Below are positions 41,817 to 51,603 of a DNA stretch of 64,000 bases, one piece after another. A program made the translations under genes and the position numbers. The notes beneath the pieces are model-generated. The model ran no database searches. It was not told where the DNA came from and was given only the letters and a program-made list of their open reading frames with translations. Numbering within the stretch: the stretch's first letter is position 1; the number at the start of each line of letters is the position of its first letter. This DNA is from Streptomyces mobaraensis NBRC 13819 = DSM 40847 (GTDB lineage Bacteria; Actinomycetota; Actinomycetes; Streptomycetales; Streptomycetaceae): NCBI RefSeq assembly GCF_017916255.1, contig NZ_CP072827.1, positions 1,798,001 to 1,862,000 on the forward strand, in the 5' to 3' direction.

Positions 41817-42803
41817 GTGCCGAATTCGCTGAATCCCCTGCAGGCCGTCGCCGACCGCTGGCAGCCGTCCGCGCGCTTCGTCCGGCGGGCCTCGTTCGCC
41901 TGCGTCGTCATGGCCGTGATCATCGTGGTGACGGGTGGCGCGGTCCGGCTCACGCAGTCCGGCCTGGGCTGCCCGACCTGGCCGACCTGCACCGAGGACA
42001 GCCTGACGCCCACCCCCGCGATGGGCGTCAACGGCATCATCGAGTTCACCAACCGCATGCTGACCTACGTGCTCTGCGTGGTCGTCGGCATCGCGATCAT
42101 CGCGGCCCGCGCCCGGAGCCCGCGCCGCCGCGACCTGACGCGGCTCGGCTGGGCCCAGTTCTGGATCGTCGCGAGCAACGGCATCATCGGCGGCATCACG
42201 GTCCTCACCGGCCTCAACCCGTATATCGTCGCCGCCCACTTCCTCGCCGCGACGGCCCTGCTCACCGTGGCCGTGATCATGTGGCAGCGGTCCGGTGAGG
42301 GCGACGACGCGCCGCGCGACCTGGTGGCCCGGCCGGTCCGCCAGCTGAGCTGGGTGCTGGTCGTCTCGACCGTCCTGCTGATCGTGGCGGGCACCGTGGT
42401 CACCGGCTCCGGGCAGCACGCGGGCGACGCCTCCAAGGACGTCCACCGCATCCCGCTGGACTTCCGGGAGATCACCCAGCTCCATGTGGACCTGGTGTTC
42501 ATCGTGCTCGGCCTGACGGTGGCGCTGTGGTTCGCGCTGCGGGCCGTGAAGGCGCCGGGCGGACCGCGCCGCCGGGTGGTGGAGCTGTTCGCCGTGCTGA
42601 TGCTCCAGGGCGTCGTCGGCTATGTGCAGTACTTCAACGACTCGCCCGAGATCGTCGTCGGGGCGCACATGTTCGGCTCGTGCCTGGTCTGGATCGCCGT
42701 CCTGCGGGCCTTCCTCTCGCTGCGGGACCGCGGCGAGCCCGTGACGCTGCCGTCCCCGGCCGCGGAGCCCGAGCCGGCGGCCCTGGCCGCGGCGGAGCGC
42801 TGA
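41817..42803 (+). CDS. ctaA: Haem A synthase (COX15/CtaA)
   Basis: A 328-residue, eight-helix membrane enzyme that oxidises haem O to haem A for cytochrome aa3 oxidase. Markers are VTGGAVRLTQSGLGCPTWPTC (with the cysteine pair of the extracellular loop), EFTNRMLTYVLCVVVG, NPYIVAAHFLAATALL (haem-ligand His), GTVVTGSGQHAGD, ITQLHVDLVFIVLG, and VVGAHMFGSCLVW. ctaB lies close by, facing it across a small gene. Its own terminator follows. Confidence 0.94.
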   Translation: MPNSLNPLQAVADRWQPSARFVRRASFACVVMAVIIVVTGGAVRLTQSGLGCPTWPTCTEDSLTPTPAMGVNGIIEFTNRMLTYVLCVVVGIAIIAARARSPRRRDLTRLGWAQFWIVASNGIIGGITVLTGLNPYIVAAHFLAATALLTVAVIMWQRSGEGDDAPRDLVARPVRQLSWVLVVSTVLLIVAGTVVTGSGQHAGDASKDVHRIPLDFREITQLHVDLVFIVLGLTVALWFALRAVKAPGGPRRRVVELFAVLMLQGVVGYVQYFNDSPEIVVGAHMFGSCLVWIAVLRAFLSLRDRGEPVTLPSPAAEPEPAALAAAER

Positions 42804-42816
42804 CCGGGCCGTACGA

Positions 42817-42867
42817 CGAACGCCGGAGGGGCGGACACGAAACCCGTGTCCGCCCCTCCGGCGTTCG
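42817..42867. terminator. 23-bp perfect-stem terminator
   Basis: Arms 42817-42839 and 42845-42867 pair perfectly (CGAACGCCGGAGGGGCGG at the left) around the loop AAACC, between the convergent ctaA and the small gene at 42879. Confidence 0.9.
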
Positions 42868-42878
42868 GTCATGCGGCC

Positions 42879-43253
42879 TCAGCCGTTGGACGGCCCGCCC
42901 ACCTGGATCCCGGCCATCCGCGACCACTCGTACGGGCCGGTCCGCACCTTCGCGGCCATCTCCCCGTCGAAGTCCTCGTGGACGGTCAGCCCGGCCGGCG
43001 CGGCCAGTTCGAGGGCCTTCTCTGCCGTCGCGTAGGAGGGGGCCACCAGGTTCCCCCACTCCCCGTTCGCGCCCACCAGGGCGATCCGGGTCCTGCCCCG
43101 CCCTATGTGGGCGAGCTGACCTTCCGCGCTCCCGCCGTGGGTCCGTGCGAAGTCGCCGATCCGCTTGGCCAGCCGGGCCGCCCGCCGCTGCGCCCTGGCG
43201 TCCAGCGGGGCGTTCCCGGCCTCCGTGTCGCCGGCCTGCTTGGTGTCTGCCAT
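42879..43253 (-). CDS. Conserved small cytoplasmic protein between ctaA and ctaB
   Basis: A 124-residue protein: MADTKQAGDTEAGN, a basic helix (ARAQRRAARLAKRIGDFARTHGG), then [32 protein letters not shown], and a tail EWSRMAGIQVGG. It has no membrane segment or recognised domain. The ATG lies seven bases after TAGCAT on its strand (43266-43261), so the message is probably leaderless. It sits just downstream of ctaB on the same strand, separated by a hairpin. Confidence 0.68.
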   Translation of the reverse strand: MADTKQAGDTEAGNAPLDARAQRRAARLAKRIGDFARTHGGSAEGQLAHIGRGRTRIALVGANGEWGNLVAPSYATAEKALELAAPAGLTVHEDFDGEMAAKVRTGPYEWSRMAGIQVGGPSNG

Positions 43254-43288
43254 GACCAGGATGCTACCGACGGGTAGCCGGAATGGCG

Positions 43289-43328
43289 ACGGGCGGCGCG
43301 GGTGGCTTTGACCACCCGCGCCGCCCGT
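43289..43328. terminator. Hairpin terminator after ctaB
   Basis: A perfect 17-bp stem (43289-43305 with 43312-43328, ACGGGCGGCGCGGGTGG) with loop CTTTGA lies just past the ctaB stop. Confidence 0.85.
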
Positions 43329-43345
43329 GTGCGACGACGTCGGGA

Positions 43346-44290
43346 CTACCGCAGGAAGGGGTCGATCGCGACCGCCGTGAAGAGCAGCGAGACGTAGGTG
43401 ATGGACCAGTGGAAGAGGCGCATCTCCTTGAGCTTCGCCCCGGTGATCCCGGCCTTGGCGCGGGCCTGGAGGGCGTGCGCCTCCTTGAGCCAGAAGCCGC
43501 CGCAGGCCACGGCCACGACCGTGTAGAACCAGCCGGTGTACCCGAGCGGCGTCAGCAGCAGGGAGACGCCCACCATCACCCAGCTGTAGAGGACGATCTG
43601 CCGCGCGACGGCCTTGTTGCCCGCGACGACCGGCAGCATGGGCACGCCGGCCCGCTCGTAGTCGTCCTTCACCTTCATCGACAGCGGCCAGTAGTGCGGC
43701 GGCGTCCAGAAGAAGATGACGAGGAAGAGGATCAGGGAGGCCCAGGAGACCTCGTTCTTCACCGCGGACCAGCCGATGATGACCGGCAGGCAGCCCGCGA
43801 TGCCGCCCCAGACGATGTTCTGCGCGGTGCGGCGCTTGAGGATCATCGTGTAGACGACGGTGTAGAAGAGCGAGGCGCCGAGCGAGAGCATCGCCGACAG
43901 GGGGTTGACCAGGAACCAGAACCAGACCGTCGAACCGACGGTGAGCGCCGCGGCGAAGACCAGGCACTCGCGCGGCGAGACCATGCCGGTGACCAGCGGG
44001 CGCTGGGACGTCCGGTCCATCATGGCGTCGATGTCGCGGTCGTAGTACATGTTGAACGCGCCCGCGCCGCCGGCGGAGAGGTAACCGCCGAGGCAGGTGG
44101 CCAGCACCAGCCACATGTCGGGGACGCCCTCGGCGGCGAGGAACATCACCGGGACCGTCGTCATCAGCAGCAGCTCGATGACGCGCGGCTTCGTCAGCGC
44201 CACGAAAGCCTTGACACGGGCCCCGAACGGCCGGTGATGACCGGGGCTCTCGACGAGTACCCCCGCAGGACGGGATTCGACGGCCGTCAC
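43346..44290 (-). CDS. ctaB: Protohaem IX farnesyltransferase (haem O synthase)
   Basis: A 314-residue UbiA-family membrane prenyltransferase converting haem B to haem O. Markers are [23 protein letters not shown], the Asp-rich [23 protein letters not shown] (first site), [33 protein letters not shown], and [26 protein letters not shown] (second site). I chose GTG 44290 ([10 protein letters not shown]) with AGGGG five bases before it; GTG 44296 is an alternative. It is divergent from tkt across a 450-bp gap. Confidence 0.94.
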   Translation of the reverse strand: MTAVESRPAGVLVESPGHHRPFGARVKAFVALTKPRVIELLLMTTVPVMFLAAEGVPDMWLVLATCLGGYLSAGGAGAFNMYYDRDIDAMMDRTSQRPLVTGMVSPRECLVFAAALTVGSTVWFWFLVNPLSAMLSLGASLFYTVVYTMILKRRTAQNIVWGGIAGCLPVIIGWSAVKNEVSWASLILFLVIFFWTPPHYWPLSMKVKDDYERAGVPMLPVVAGNKAVARQIVLYSWVMVGVSLLLTPLGYTGWFYTVVAVACGGFWLKEAHALQARAKAGITGAKLKEMRLFHWSITYVSLLFTAVAIDPFLR

Positions 44291-44740
44291 GCACACCCCT
44301 GACAGAGATAAGGCCAGCAAGCACATCCGGCCCGTTCTGCCGGGTAAGGCTTGCGCGTACCAAGCCACTCTAGACGCAGGGCATGGCACGGCCTCCGCCG
44401 GGGTGGGTCGTGTTGGTCCCCGGGGAATCCGGGCGAAAGCGGGTTCCGGCGGCCCCCGGCGCACTCCGGGCGGGCACCCCGTGAGCACCCTCCGAGAGGC
44501 GCGCTCCGGCGCCGCACCGCACGCTGGACACATGACGGACACCCGCCGGACGGGAATCTTTACCCCCTCGGTCCGGTTGCCCGGGTCGTGTGGCGGGCAG
44601 CCGGAGAGCTGCCGACCGTCCACCGGAAGCACGCGGAAAGGACGCCGGTCCCCACGGGGGTAGGCTCGGGACCGCCGCGTCGTGGCGGAACATACCGCCC
44701 CCGGCAAGTGAAACCATGTGGAGAGGAGCCCTGACCTAGG
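44291..44740. other. Divergent ctaB-tkt control region
   Basis: There is no gene in these 450 bases. A TAGGCT (44661-44666) with a weak GAC-containing -35 about 16 bp before it could serve tkt. TAGAGT on the minus strand near 44370 could serve ctaB. A seven-codon open frame (ATG 44716 to TAG 44739, MWRGALT) contains the GAGAGGAG element and ends one base before the tkt start. Confidence 0.4.
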
Positions 44741-46822
44741 GTGAGCACCAAGCCGACCACCACAGACCTCGAGTGGACCGAACTGGACCAGCGGGCCGTC
44801 GACACAGCCCGCGTCCTGGCCATGGATTCCGTGCAGAAGGTCGGCAACGGCCATCCCGGTACGGCCATGAGCCTGGCCCCCGCCGCGTACCTGCTCTTCC
44901 AGAAGCTGATGCGGCACGACCCCAGCGACGCCGACTGGACGGGCCGCGACCGTTTCGTCCTCTCGCCCGGTCACACCAGCCTGACCCTCTACGTCCAGCT
45001 CTTCATGGCCGGCTACGGCCTGGAGCTGTCGGACCTCAAGGCGTTCCGCACCTGGGGCAGCAAGACCCCGGGCCACCCGGAGCACGGCCACACCCGCGGT
45101 GTGGAGACCACCACCGGCCCCCTGGGCCAGGGCATCGCCAACGCGGTGGGCATGGCGATGGCCGCCCGCTACGAGCGCGGTCTGTTCGACCCGGAGGCCC
45201 CGAAGGGCGAGTCCCCCTTCGACCACACGATCTGGGCGATCGTCTCCGACGGCGACCTGGAGGAGGGCATCTCCGCGGAGGCGTCCTCGCTGGCCGGCCA
45301 CCAGAAGCTCGGCAACATCGTCGCCCTGTACGACGACAACCACATCTCGATCGAGGGCGACACCGCGACGGCCCTGTCCGAGGACGTCCTCAAGCGCTAC
45401 GAGGCGTACGGCTGGCACGTCCAGCGCATCGAGCAGGCGCCCAACGGCGACTTCGACATCCAGGCGCTGTACGCGGCGCTGAAGGCGGCGCAGGAGGAGA
45501 CCGAGCGTCCCTCCCTGATCGCGGCCCGCACGATCATCGCCTGGCCGGCCCCGAACGCGCAGAACACCGAGGCCGCGCACGGCTCGGCGCTCGGCGACGC
45601 CGAGGTGGCCGCGACCAAGGAGGTGCTCGGCTTCGACCCGAAGCAGACCTTCCAGGTCGACGACGACGTCTTCGCGCACGTCCGCAAGGTCGTCGACCGC
45701 GGCCGCGAGGCCCACGCCACCTGGGAGAAGAAGCTCGCCAAGTGGCGCGAGGCCAACCCGGAGCGGGCGGCCGAGTTCGACCGGATCAACGCGGGCGAGC
45801 TGCCCGACGGCTGGGAGAAGGTCCTCCCGGTCTTCCCGGCCGGCAAGTCCGTCGCCACCCGCAAGGCGTCCGGCGAGGTCCTCAAGGCCCTCGGCGGCGT
45901 CGTTCCGGAGCTGTGGGGCGGTTCCGCCGACCTCGCCGGCTCGAACAACACCACGATCGACGCGTCGTCGTCGTTCCTCCCGGAGGGCAACCCGCTCCCC
46001 GAGGCGAACCCCTACGGCCGCACGATCCACTTCGGCATCCGCGAGCACGCCATGGGCTCGACCATGAACGGCATCGCGCTGCACGGCAACACCCGTGTCT
46101 ACGGCGGCACCTTCCTGGTGTTCTCCGACTACATGCGCCCCGCCGTCCGGCTGGCCGCGCTGATGAAGCTGCCGGTCACCTACGTGTGGACGCACGACTC
46201 CATCGGCCTCGGCGAGGACGGCCCGACGCACCAGCCGGTCGAGCACATGGCCGCGCTGCGCGCCATCCCGGGCCTGAACATGGTGCGCCCGGCCGACGCC
46301 AACGAGACGGCCATCGCCTGGCGCGAGATCATGAAGCGCCACGCCACCAAGCCCGCCCCGCACGGTCTGGCCCTCACCCGCCAGAACGTCCCGACCTACG
46401 AGGCCAACGAGGGCGCGGCCAAGGGCGGCTACGTGCTGTTCGAGGCCGAGGGCGGCCGTCCCCAGGTGATCCTGATCGCCACCGGCTCCGAGGTCCAGAT
46501 GGCCGTCGAGGCCCGCGAGACCCTGCAGGCCGAGGGCGTCCCGACCCGCGTGGTCTCGATGCCGTCCGTCGAGTGGTTCGAGGAGCAGGACCAGGCGTAC
46601 CGCGACGGCGTGCTGCTGCCGGACGTCAAGGCCCGGGTGGCCGTCGAGGCGGGCATCGGCCTGACCTGGCACCGCTACGTCGGCGAGGCCGGCCGGATCG
46701 TCTCGCTGGAGCACTTCGGCGCCTCCGCCGACTACCAGGTGCTGTTCCAGGAGTTCGGCCTGACCTCGGAAGCCGTCGTCGAGGCCGCCCGCGAGTCGCT
46801 GGCCGACGCCGGCCGCCGCTGA
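44741..46822 (+). CDS. tkt: Transketolase
   Basis: A 693-residue thiamine-diphosphate enzyme of the non-oxidative pentose phosphate pathway. Visible are [37 protein letters not shown], the ThDP motif [19 protein letters not shown] to [15 protein letters not shown], and [25 protein letters not shown] 44741 begins [17 protein letters not shown]; the purine-rich GAGAGGAG lies about 12 bases upstream, a little far. It heads tkt-tal-zwf-opcA-pgl. Confidence 0.97.
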   Translation: MSTKPTTTDLEWTELDQRAVDTARVLAMDSVQKVGNGHPGTAMSLAPAAYLLFQKLMRHDPSDADWTGRDRFVLSPGHTSLTLYVQLFMAGYGLELSDLKAFRTWGSKTPGHPEHGHTRGVETTTGPLGQGIANAVGMAMAARYERGLFDPEAPKGESPFDHTIWAIVSDGDLEEGISAEASSLAGHQKLGNIVALYDDNHISIEGDTATALSEDVLKRYEAYGWHVQRIEQAPNGDFDIQALYAALKAAQEETERPSLIAARTIIAWPAPNAQNTEAAHGSALGDAEVAATKEVLGFDPKQTFQVDDDVFAHVRKVVDRGREAHATWEKKLAKWREANPERAAEFDRINAGELPDGWEKVLPVFPAGKSVATRKASGEVLKALGGVVPELWGGSADLAGSNNTTIDASSSFLPEGNPLPEANPYGRTIHFGIREHAMGSTMNGIALHGNTRVYGGTFLVFSDYMRPAVRLAALMKLPVTYVWTHDSIGLGEDGPTHQPVEHMAALRAIPGLNMVRPADANETAIAWREIMKRHATKPAPHGLALTRQNVPTYEANEGAAKGGYVLFEAEGGRPQVILIATGSEVQMAVEARETLQAEGVPTRVVSMPSVEWFEEQDQAYRDGVLLPDVKARVAVEAGIGLTWHRYVGEAGRIVSLEHFGASADYQVLFQEFGLTSEAVVEAARESLADAGRR

Positions 46823-46859
46823 CGCGCAAGCACACGATCCAGTAGGAGATGTAGAACCC

Positions 46860-47975
46860 ATGACAGACGCACTCAAGCGCCTCTCCGAGGAAGGCGTCGC
46901 GATCTGGCTGGACGACCTGTCCCGCAAGCGCATCACGTCCGGCAACCTGCGCGAGCTGATCGACGACAGCCACGTGGTCGGTGTCACCACCAACCCGTCG
47001 ATCTTCCAGAAGGCGATCTCCAGCGGCGACGGCTACGAGCAGCAGCTGTCCGACCTCGCGGTCCGCAAGGTCACCGTCGAGGAGGCCATCCGCATGATCA
47101 CGACGGCGGACGTGCGTGACGCCGCCGACATCCTGCGGCCGGTCTTCGACGCCACGGACGGCCAGGACGGCCGGGTGTCCATCGAGGTGGACCCGCGGCT
47201 GGCGCACGACACCCACGCCACCGTGGCCGAGGCCAAGCAGCTCGCCTGGCTGGTCGACCGCCCCAACACCCTGATCAAGATCCCGGCCACCAAGGCGGGC
47301 CTGCCGGCCATCTCCGAGACCATCGGCCTGGGCATCAGCGTCAACGTCACGCTGATCTTCTCGCTGGAGCGCTACCGCGCGGTCATGGACGCCTACCTGA
47401 CCGGTCTGGAGAAGGCCAAGGCGGCCGGCCTGGACCTGTCGCTGATCCACTCGGTGGCGTCCTTCTTCGTGTCCCGCGTGGACACCGAGATCGACAAGCG
47501 CCTGGACGCGCTGGGCACCGAGGAGGCCAAGGCGCTCCGCGGCAAGGCCGCGCTGGCCAACGCCCGCCTCGCCTACCAGGCGTACGAGGAGGTCTTCTCC
47601 TCCGACCGCTGGCTGGCCCTGGAGAAGGCCGGCGCCAACAAGCAGCGTCCGCTGTGGGCGTCGACCGGCGTCAAGGACCCGGCCTACAAGGACACCTTGT
47701 ACGTGGACGACCTGGTCGCCCCGAACACGGTGAACACCATGCCGGAGGCCACCCTGGAGGCCGCCGCCGACCACGGCGACGTCAAGGGCGACACCGTCCG
47801 CGGCACGTACGAGCAGGCCAAGGCCGAGCTCGACGCGCTCGCGAAGCTGGGCGTCTCGTACGACGAGGTCGTCCAGCTGCTGGAGGACGAGGGCGTCGAG
47901 AAGTTCGAGGCGTCCTGGAACGACCTGCTCAAGTCGACGGAGGCGGAGCTCAAGCGCCTCGCACCGGAGGCGTGA
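46860..47975 (+). CDS. tal: Transaldolase
   Basis: A 371-residue transaldolase, longer than the E. coli type as usual for actinobacteria. Lys140 in [12 protein letters not shown] forms the Schiff base. [13 protein letters not shown] near residue 41 and [14 protein letters not shown] are diagnostic. AGGAG lies about 13 bases before the ATG. It is 37 bases after tkt and one base before zwf. Confidence 0.96.
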   Translation: MTDALKRLSEEGVAIWLDDLSRKRITSGNLRELIDDSHVVGVTTNPSIFQKAISSGDGYEQQLSDLAVRKVTVEEAIRMITTADVRDAADILRPVFDATDGQDGRVSIEVDPRLAHDTHATVAEAKQLAWLVDRPNTLIKIPATKAGLPAISETIGLGISVNVTLIFSLERYRAVMDAYLTGLEKAKAAGLDLSLIHSVASFFVSRVDTEIDKRLDALGTEEAKALRGKAALANARLAYQAYEEVFSSDRWLALEKAGANKQRPLWASTGVKDPAYKDTLYVDDLVAPNTVNTMPEATLEAAADHGDVKGDTVRGTYEQAKAELDALAKLGVSYDEVVQLLEDEGVEKFEASWNDLLKSTEAELKRLAPEA

Positions 47976-47976
47976 A

Positions 47977-49500
47977 TTGACTCGCAGCAACCCGCTGCGT
48001 GACGCACAGGACCGGCGGCTCCCGCGTATCGCGGGGCCGTCCGGCCTGGTCATCTTTGGCGTCACGGGCGATTTGTCCCGTAAAAAGCTGATGCCGGCCG
48101 TCTACGACCTCGCCAACCGCGGCCTGCTGCCGCCGGGCTTCTCCCTCATCGGCTTCGCCCGCCGCGACTGGGAGAACGAGGACTTCGCGCAGATCGTGCA
48201 CGACGCCGTCAAGGAGCACGCGCGCACGCCGTTCCGCGAGGAGGTGTGGCAGCAGCTGGTGCAGGGCTGCCGCTTCGTCCAGGGCGACTTCGACGACGAC
48301 AACGCCTTCGAGACCCTCAAGCACACCATCGAGGAGCTCGACAAGGCGCAGGGCACGGGCGGCAACTTCGCCTTCTACCTGTCCGTCCCGCCGAAGTTCT
48401 TCCCCACCGTCGTCCAGCAGCTCAAGAAGCACGGCCTGGCCGAGCAGACGGAGAAGTCCTGGCGGCGCGCGGTCATCGAGAAGCCGTTCGGCCACGACCT
48501 GAAGAGCGCGCAGGAGCTCAACAGCATCGTCCACGATGTCTTCCCGCCCAACGAGGTCTTCCGGATCGACCACTACCTGGGCAAGGAGACCGTCCAGAAC
48601 ATCCTGGCGCTGCGCTTCGCCAACACCCTCTTCGAGCCGATCTGGAACCGGTCCTACGTGGACCACGTGCAGATCACCATGGCCGAGGACATCGGCATCG
48701 GCGGCCGGGCCGGCTACTACGACGGCATCGGCGCCGCGCGCGACGTCATCCAGAACCACCTGCTCCAGCTGCTGGCGCTGACCGCCATGGAGGAGCCCGC
48801 CTCCTTCGACGCGGACGCCCTGGTCGCCGAGAAGACCAAGGTGCTGGGCGCCGTCCGGCTCCCCAAGGAGCTGGGCAAGGAGACCGTCTTCGGCCAGTAC
48901 GCGGCCGGCTGGCAGGGCGGCGAGAAGGTCGTCGGGTACTGCGAGGAAGAGGGCATCGACCCGCACTCGAAGACCGACACCTACGCCGCCATCAAGCTGG
49001 AGATCGACAACCGCCGCTGGGCGGGCGTCCCCTTCTACCTGCGCACCGGCAAGCGGCTCGGCCGCCGCGTCACCGAGATCGCGGTCGTCTTCCAGCGCGC
49101 CCCGCACTCCCCCTTCGACGACACCGCCACCGAGGAGCTGGGGCAGAACGCCCTGGTCATCCGGGTGCAGCCGGACGAGGGCGTCACCCTGCGGTTCGGC
49201 TCCAAGGTGCCGGGCACCTCGATGGAGGTCCGGGACGTCTCGATGGACTTCGCCTACGGCGAGTCGTTCACCGAGTCCAGCCCGGAGGCGTACGAGCGGC
49301 TCATCCTCGACGTGCTGCTCGGCGACGCCAACCTGTTCCCGCGCCTGAAGGAGGTCGAGCTCTCCTGGCAGATCCTCGACCCGATCGAGGAGTACTGGGA
49401 CAAGCACGGCACGCCCGCCCGCTACCCGGCCGGCACCTGGGGCCCGGTCGAGGCGGACGAGATGCTCGCACGAGACGGACGGAGCTGGCGTCGGCCATGA
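47977..49500 (+). CDS. zwf: Glucose-6-phosphate 1-dehydrogenase
   Basis: A 507-residue enzyme producing NADPH at the entry of the oxidative pentose phosphate pathway. NADP-binding FGVTGDLSRKKLMPAVYDL is at 27-45 and the active-site RIDHYLGKE at 196-204. A TTG start at 47977 is favoured: GGAGG lies six bases upstream, no ATG or GTG fits in frame, and the distance from tal is one base. TTG may lower its translation relative to tal. Its TGA overlaps the opcA ATG. Confidence 0.96.
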   Translation: MTRSNPLRDAQDRRLPRIAGPSGLVIFGVTGDLSRKKLMPAVYDLANRGLLPPGFSLIGFARRDWENEDFAQIVHDAVKEHARTPFREEVWQQLVQGCRFVQGDFDDDNAFETLKHTIEELDKAQGTGGNFAFYLSVPPKFFPTVVQQLKKHGLAEQTEKSWRRAVIEKPFGHDLKSAQELNSIVHDVFPPNEVFRIDHYLGKETVQNILALRFANTLFEPIWNRSYVDHVQITMAEDIGIGGRAGYYDGIGAARDVIQNHLLQLLALTAMEEPASFDADALVAEKTKVLGAVRLPKELGKETVFGQYAAGWQGGEKVVGYCEEEGIDPHSKTDTYAAIKLEIDNRRWAGVPFYLRTGKRLGRRVTEIAVVFQRAPHSPFDDTATEELGQNALVIRVQPDEGVTLRFGSKVPGTSMEVRDVSMDFAYGESFTESSPEAYERLILDVLLGDANLFPRLKEVELSWQILDPIEEYWDKHGTPARYPAGTWGPVEADEMLARDGRSWRRP

Positions 49501-50591
49501 AGATCGATCTCACGGACACCACGGCCAGCAAGATCAACAACGCTCTGGTCCAGGGGCGCCGCGCCATCGGCACCCCCGCCATCGGCATGGTCCTCACGCT
49601 GGTCATCGTCACCGACGAGGAGCACGCCTACGACGCGCTCAAGGCCGCCAACGAGGCGTCCCGCGAGCACCCGTCCCGCAAGCTCGTCGTCATCAAGCGC
49701 GTCAGCCGCTCCCCGCGCGACCGCGCGCAGGCCCGGCTGGACGCCGAGGTCCGGGTCGGCACCAGCGCCGGCACCGGCGAGACGGTCGTCCTCCGGCTCT
49801 ACGGCGAGGTCATAGACCACGCCCAGTCGGTCGTGCTGCCGCTGCTGCTGCCGGACGCCCCCGTGGTCGTGTGGTGGCCGGTCAACTCGCCGCTGCACCC
49901 GGCCAAGGACCCGCTGGGCGTCCTCGCCCAGCGCCGCGTCACCGACACCTACGCGGCCGAGGACCCGGTCTCGGAGCTCGCGGCCCGCGCCGCGAACTAC
50001 GCGCCCGGCGACACCGACCTGGCCTGGACCCGGATCACCCCGTGGCGCTCGATGCTCGCGGCGGCCCTGGACCAGCAGGCCGTCGAGGTCACCGCCGCCG
50101 AGGTCGAGGGCGAGGGCTACAACCCCAGCGGCGAACTGCTGGCCATGTGGCTCGCGGACCGCCTCGGCGTCCCGGCCCGGCGCACCGTCTCCGACGGCCC
50201 CGGCCTCACGGCCGTCCGCCTGGAGACCAAGGACGGCACCATCACCCTGGACCGCCCGGACGGCTCGCTGGCCAAGCTCAGCATGAAGGGCCAGCCGGAC
50301 CGCGCCGTGGCGCTCAAGCGGCGGGAGACCGCCGAACTGCTCGCCGAGGAGCTGCGCCGGCTCGACCCGGACACCATCTACGAGTCCGCGCTGAAGTACG
50401 GCGTGGAACGGCTGGCGGAGGCGGGCGGCCCGGCGGTGGCACCGGCGGCGGGCGCGCCGCCGAAGTCCCCGGAGGCGGCGAAGACCTCGGAAGCCGCTTC
50501 CGAGCCCTCGGAGCCTTCGGAGCCCTCGGAGTCCTCGGAGAGCAAGCCCGCCCCGAAGAAGTCCGCGTCCAAGAAGGCGGCGGACAAGTGA
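49497..50591 (+). CDS. opcA: G6PDH assembly/allosteric protein OpcA
   Basis: A 364-residue actinobacterial and cyanobacterial partner that activates Zwf. MKIDLTDTTASKINNALVQGRRAIG, then VVWWPVNSPLHPAKDPLGVLAQRRVTDT and YNPSGELLAMWLADRLGVP are typical. The last 40 residues are a low-complexity tail of SEP repeats followed by Lys/Ala (KKSASKKAADK). ATG 49497 overlaps the zwf stop, so the enzyme and its activator are coupled. Confidence 0.95.
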   Translation: MKIDLTDTTASKINNALVQGRRAIGTPAIGMVLTLVIVTDEEHAYDALKAANEASREHPSRKLVVIKRVSRSPRDRAQARLDAEVRVGTSAGTGETVVLRLYGEVIDHAQSVVLPLLLPDAPVVVWWPVNSPLHPAKDPLGVLAQRRVTDTYAAEDPVSELAARAANYAPGDTDLAWTRITPWRSMLAAALDQQAVEVTAAEVEGEGYNPSGELLAMWLADRLGVPARRTVSDGPGLTAVRLETKDGTITLDRPDGSLAKLSMKGQPDRAVALKRRETAELLAEELRRLDPDTIYESALKYGVERLAEAGGPAVAPAAGAPPKSPEAAKTSEAASEPSEPSEPSESSESKPAPKKSASKKAADK

Positions 50592-51370
50592 GCACCGCGC
50601 CGCAGATCGTCGTCCACCGGGACAAGGACCTGATGGCGCGGGCCGCCGCGGCCCGGCTGATCACGAAGATCGTGGACGCCCAGGCCGCGCGCGGCACGGC
50701 CTCCGTCGTCCTCACGGGCGGGCGCAACGGCAACGGGCTGCTCGCGGCCCTCGCCGCCGCGCCCGCCCGGGACGCGGTCGACTGGTCGCGCCTCGACCTG
50801 TGGTGGGGCGACGAGCGGTACCTGCCGGACGGCGACCCCGAGCGCAACGTCACCCAGGCCCGCGACGCCCTGCTGGACGCCGTGGACCTGGACCCGGCCC
50901 GGGTGCACGCCATGCCCGCGGCCGACGGCCGGTACGACGACGCCGACGTGGCCGCCGAGGCGTACGCGGCCGAACTGGCCGCGGCCGCCCGCCCGGAGGA
51001 CCACGGCCCGGTGCCCTCCTTCGACGTCCTCCTGCTGGGCGTCGGCCCGGACACCCACGTCGCGTCGCTCTTCCCCGAGCTGCCCGGCGTCCGGGAGACC
51101 GACCGCACGGTCATCGGCGTCCACGGCGCCCCCAAGCCCCCGCCGACCCGCATCTCCCTGACCCTGCCGGCGATCCGCGCGGCGCGGGAGGTATGGCTGC
51201 TGGCGGCGGGCGAGGACAAGGCCAACGCGGTGGCGCTCGCGCTGAGCGGGGCGGGCGAGATCCAGGCCCCGGCCGCCGGGGCGTACGGCCGCAGCCGCAC
51301 GCTGTGGCTGCTCGACCAGCCGGCGGCGTCGCAGCTGCCGCGGGGGCTGTATCCGCCGGCTTCGCCCTGA
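50588..51370 (+). CDS. pgl: 6-phosphogluconolactonase
   Basis: A 260-residue enzyme of the NagB/lactonase superfamily, third step after Zwf. Motifs: VVLTGGRNGNGLLAAL, LDLWWGDERYLPDGDPERN, LLGVGPDTHVASLFPE and TRISLTLPAIRAAREVWLLAAG. GTG 50588 overlaps the opcA stop. It is the last gene of the operon, before a composite palindrome. Confidence 0.95.
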   Translation: MSTAPQIVVHRDKDLMARAAAARLITKIVDAQAARGTASVVLTGGRNGNGLLAALAAAPARDAVDWSRLDLWWGDERYLPDGDPERNVTQARDALLDAVDLDPARVHAMPAADGRYDDADVAAEAYAAELAAAARPEDHGPVPSFDVLLLGVGPDTHVASLFPELPGVRETDRTVIGVHGAPKPPPTRISLTLPAIRAAREVWLLAAGEDKANAVALALSGAGEIQAPAAGAYGRSRTLWLLDQPAASQLPRGLYPPASP

Positions 51371-51379
51371 CGGGCGGGG

Positions 51380-51592
51380 GGGTGCCCCGGTCCCACCCTT
51401 TCACCGTTTCTTGCGGGGGCGAGCCCCCGCACCCCCTGAAGCGCCCTGCGGGCGCTGTCCTCAAACGCCGGACGGGCTCAATATCAGCCCGTCCGGCGTT
51501 TGAGGACGAGCGGCGAAGCCGCGAAAAGGGGGGTCTGGGGGCACAGCCCCCAGGAAACGGCGAAGGGGCGGGACCGGGGCACCCCCAGCGCG
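51380..51592. repeat. Composite intergenic palindrome, copy 4 (double-sided)
   Basis: Arms 51457-51478 and 51486-51507 match perfectly over 22 bp (GTCCTCAAACGCCGGACGGG...) with loop CAATATC. Accessory modules flank both sides: CACCGTTTCTTGCGGGGGCG on the left, GAGCGGCGAAGCCGC and CTGGGGGCACAGCCCCCAG then GAAACGGCGAAGG on the right. It lies between the convergent pgl and pgi. Confidence 0.88.
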
Positions 51593-51603
51593 TCAGCGCA
51601 CCC

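Noticed and set aside
44300..46993. Very long minus-strand frame continuing upstream of ctaB through tkt
   Set aside because: It is antisense to the well-supported tkt and tal genes; long antisense frames are expected in very GC-rich DNA. Only the ctaB part has family features.
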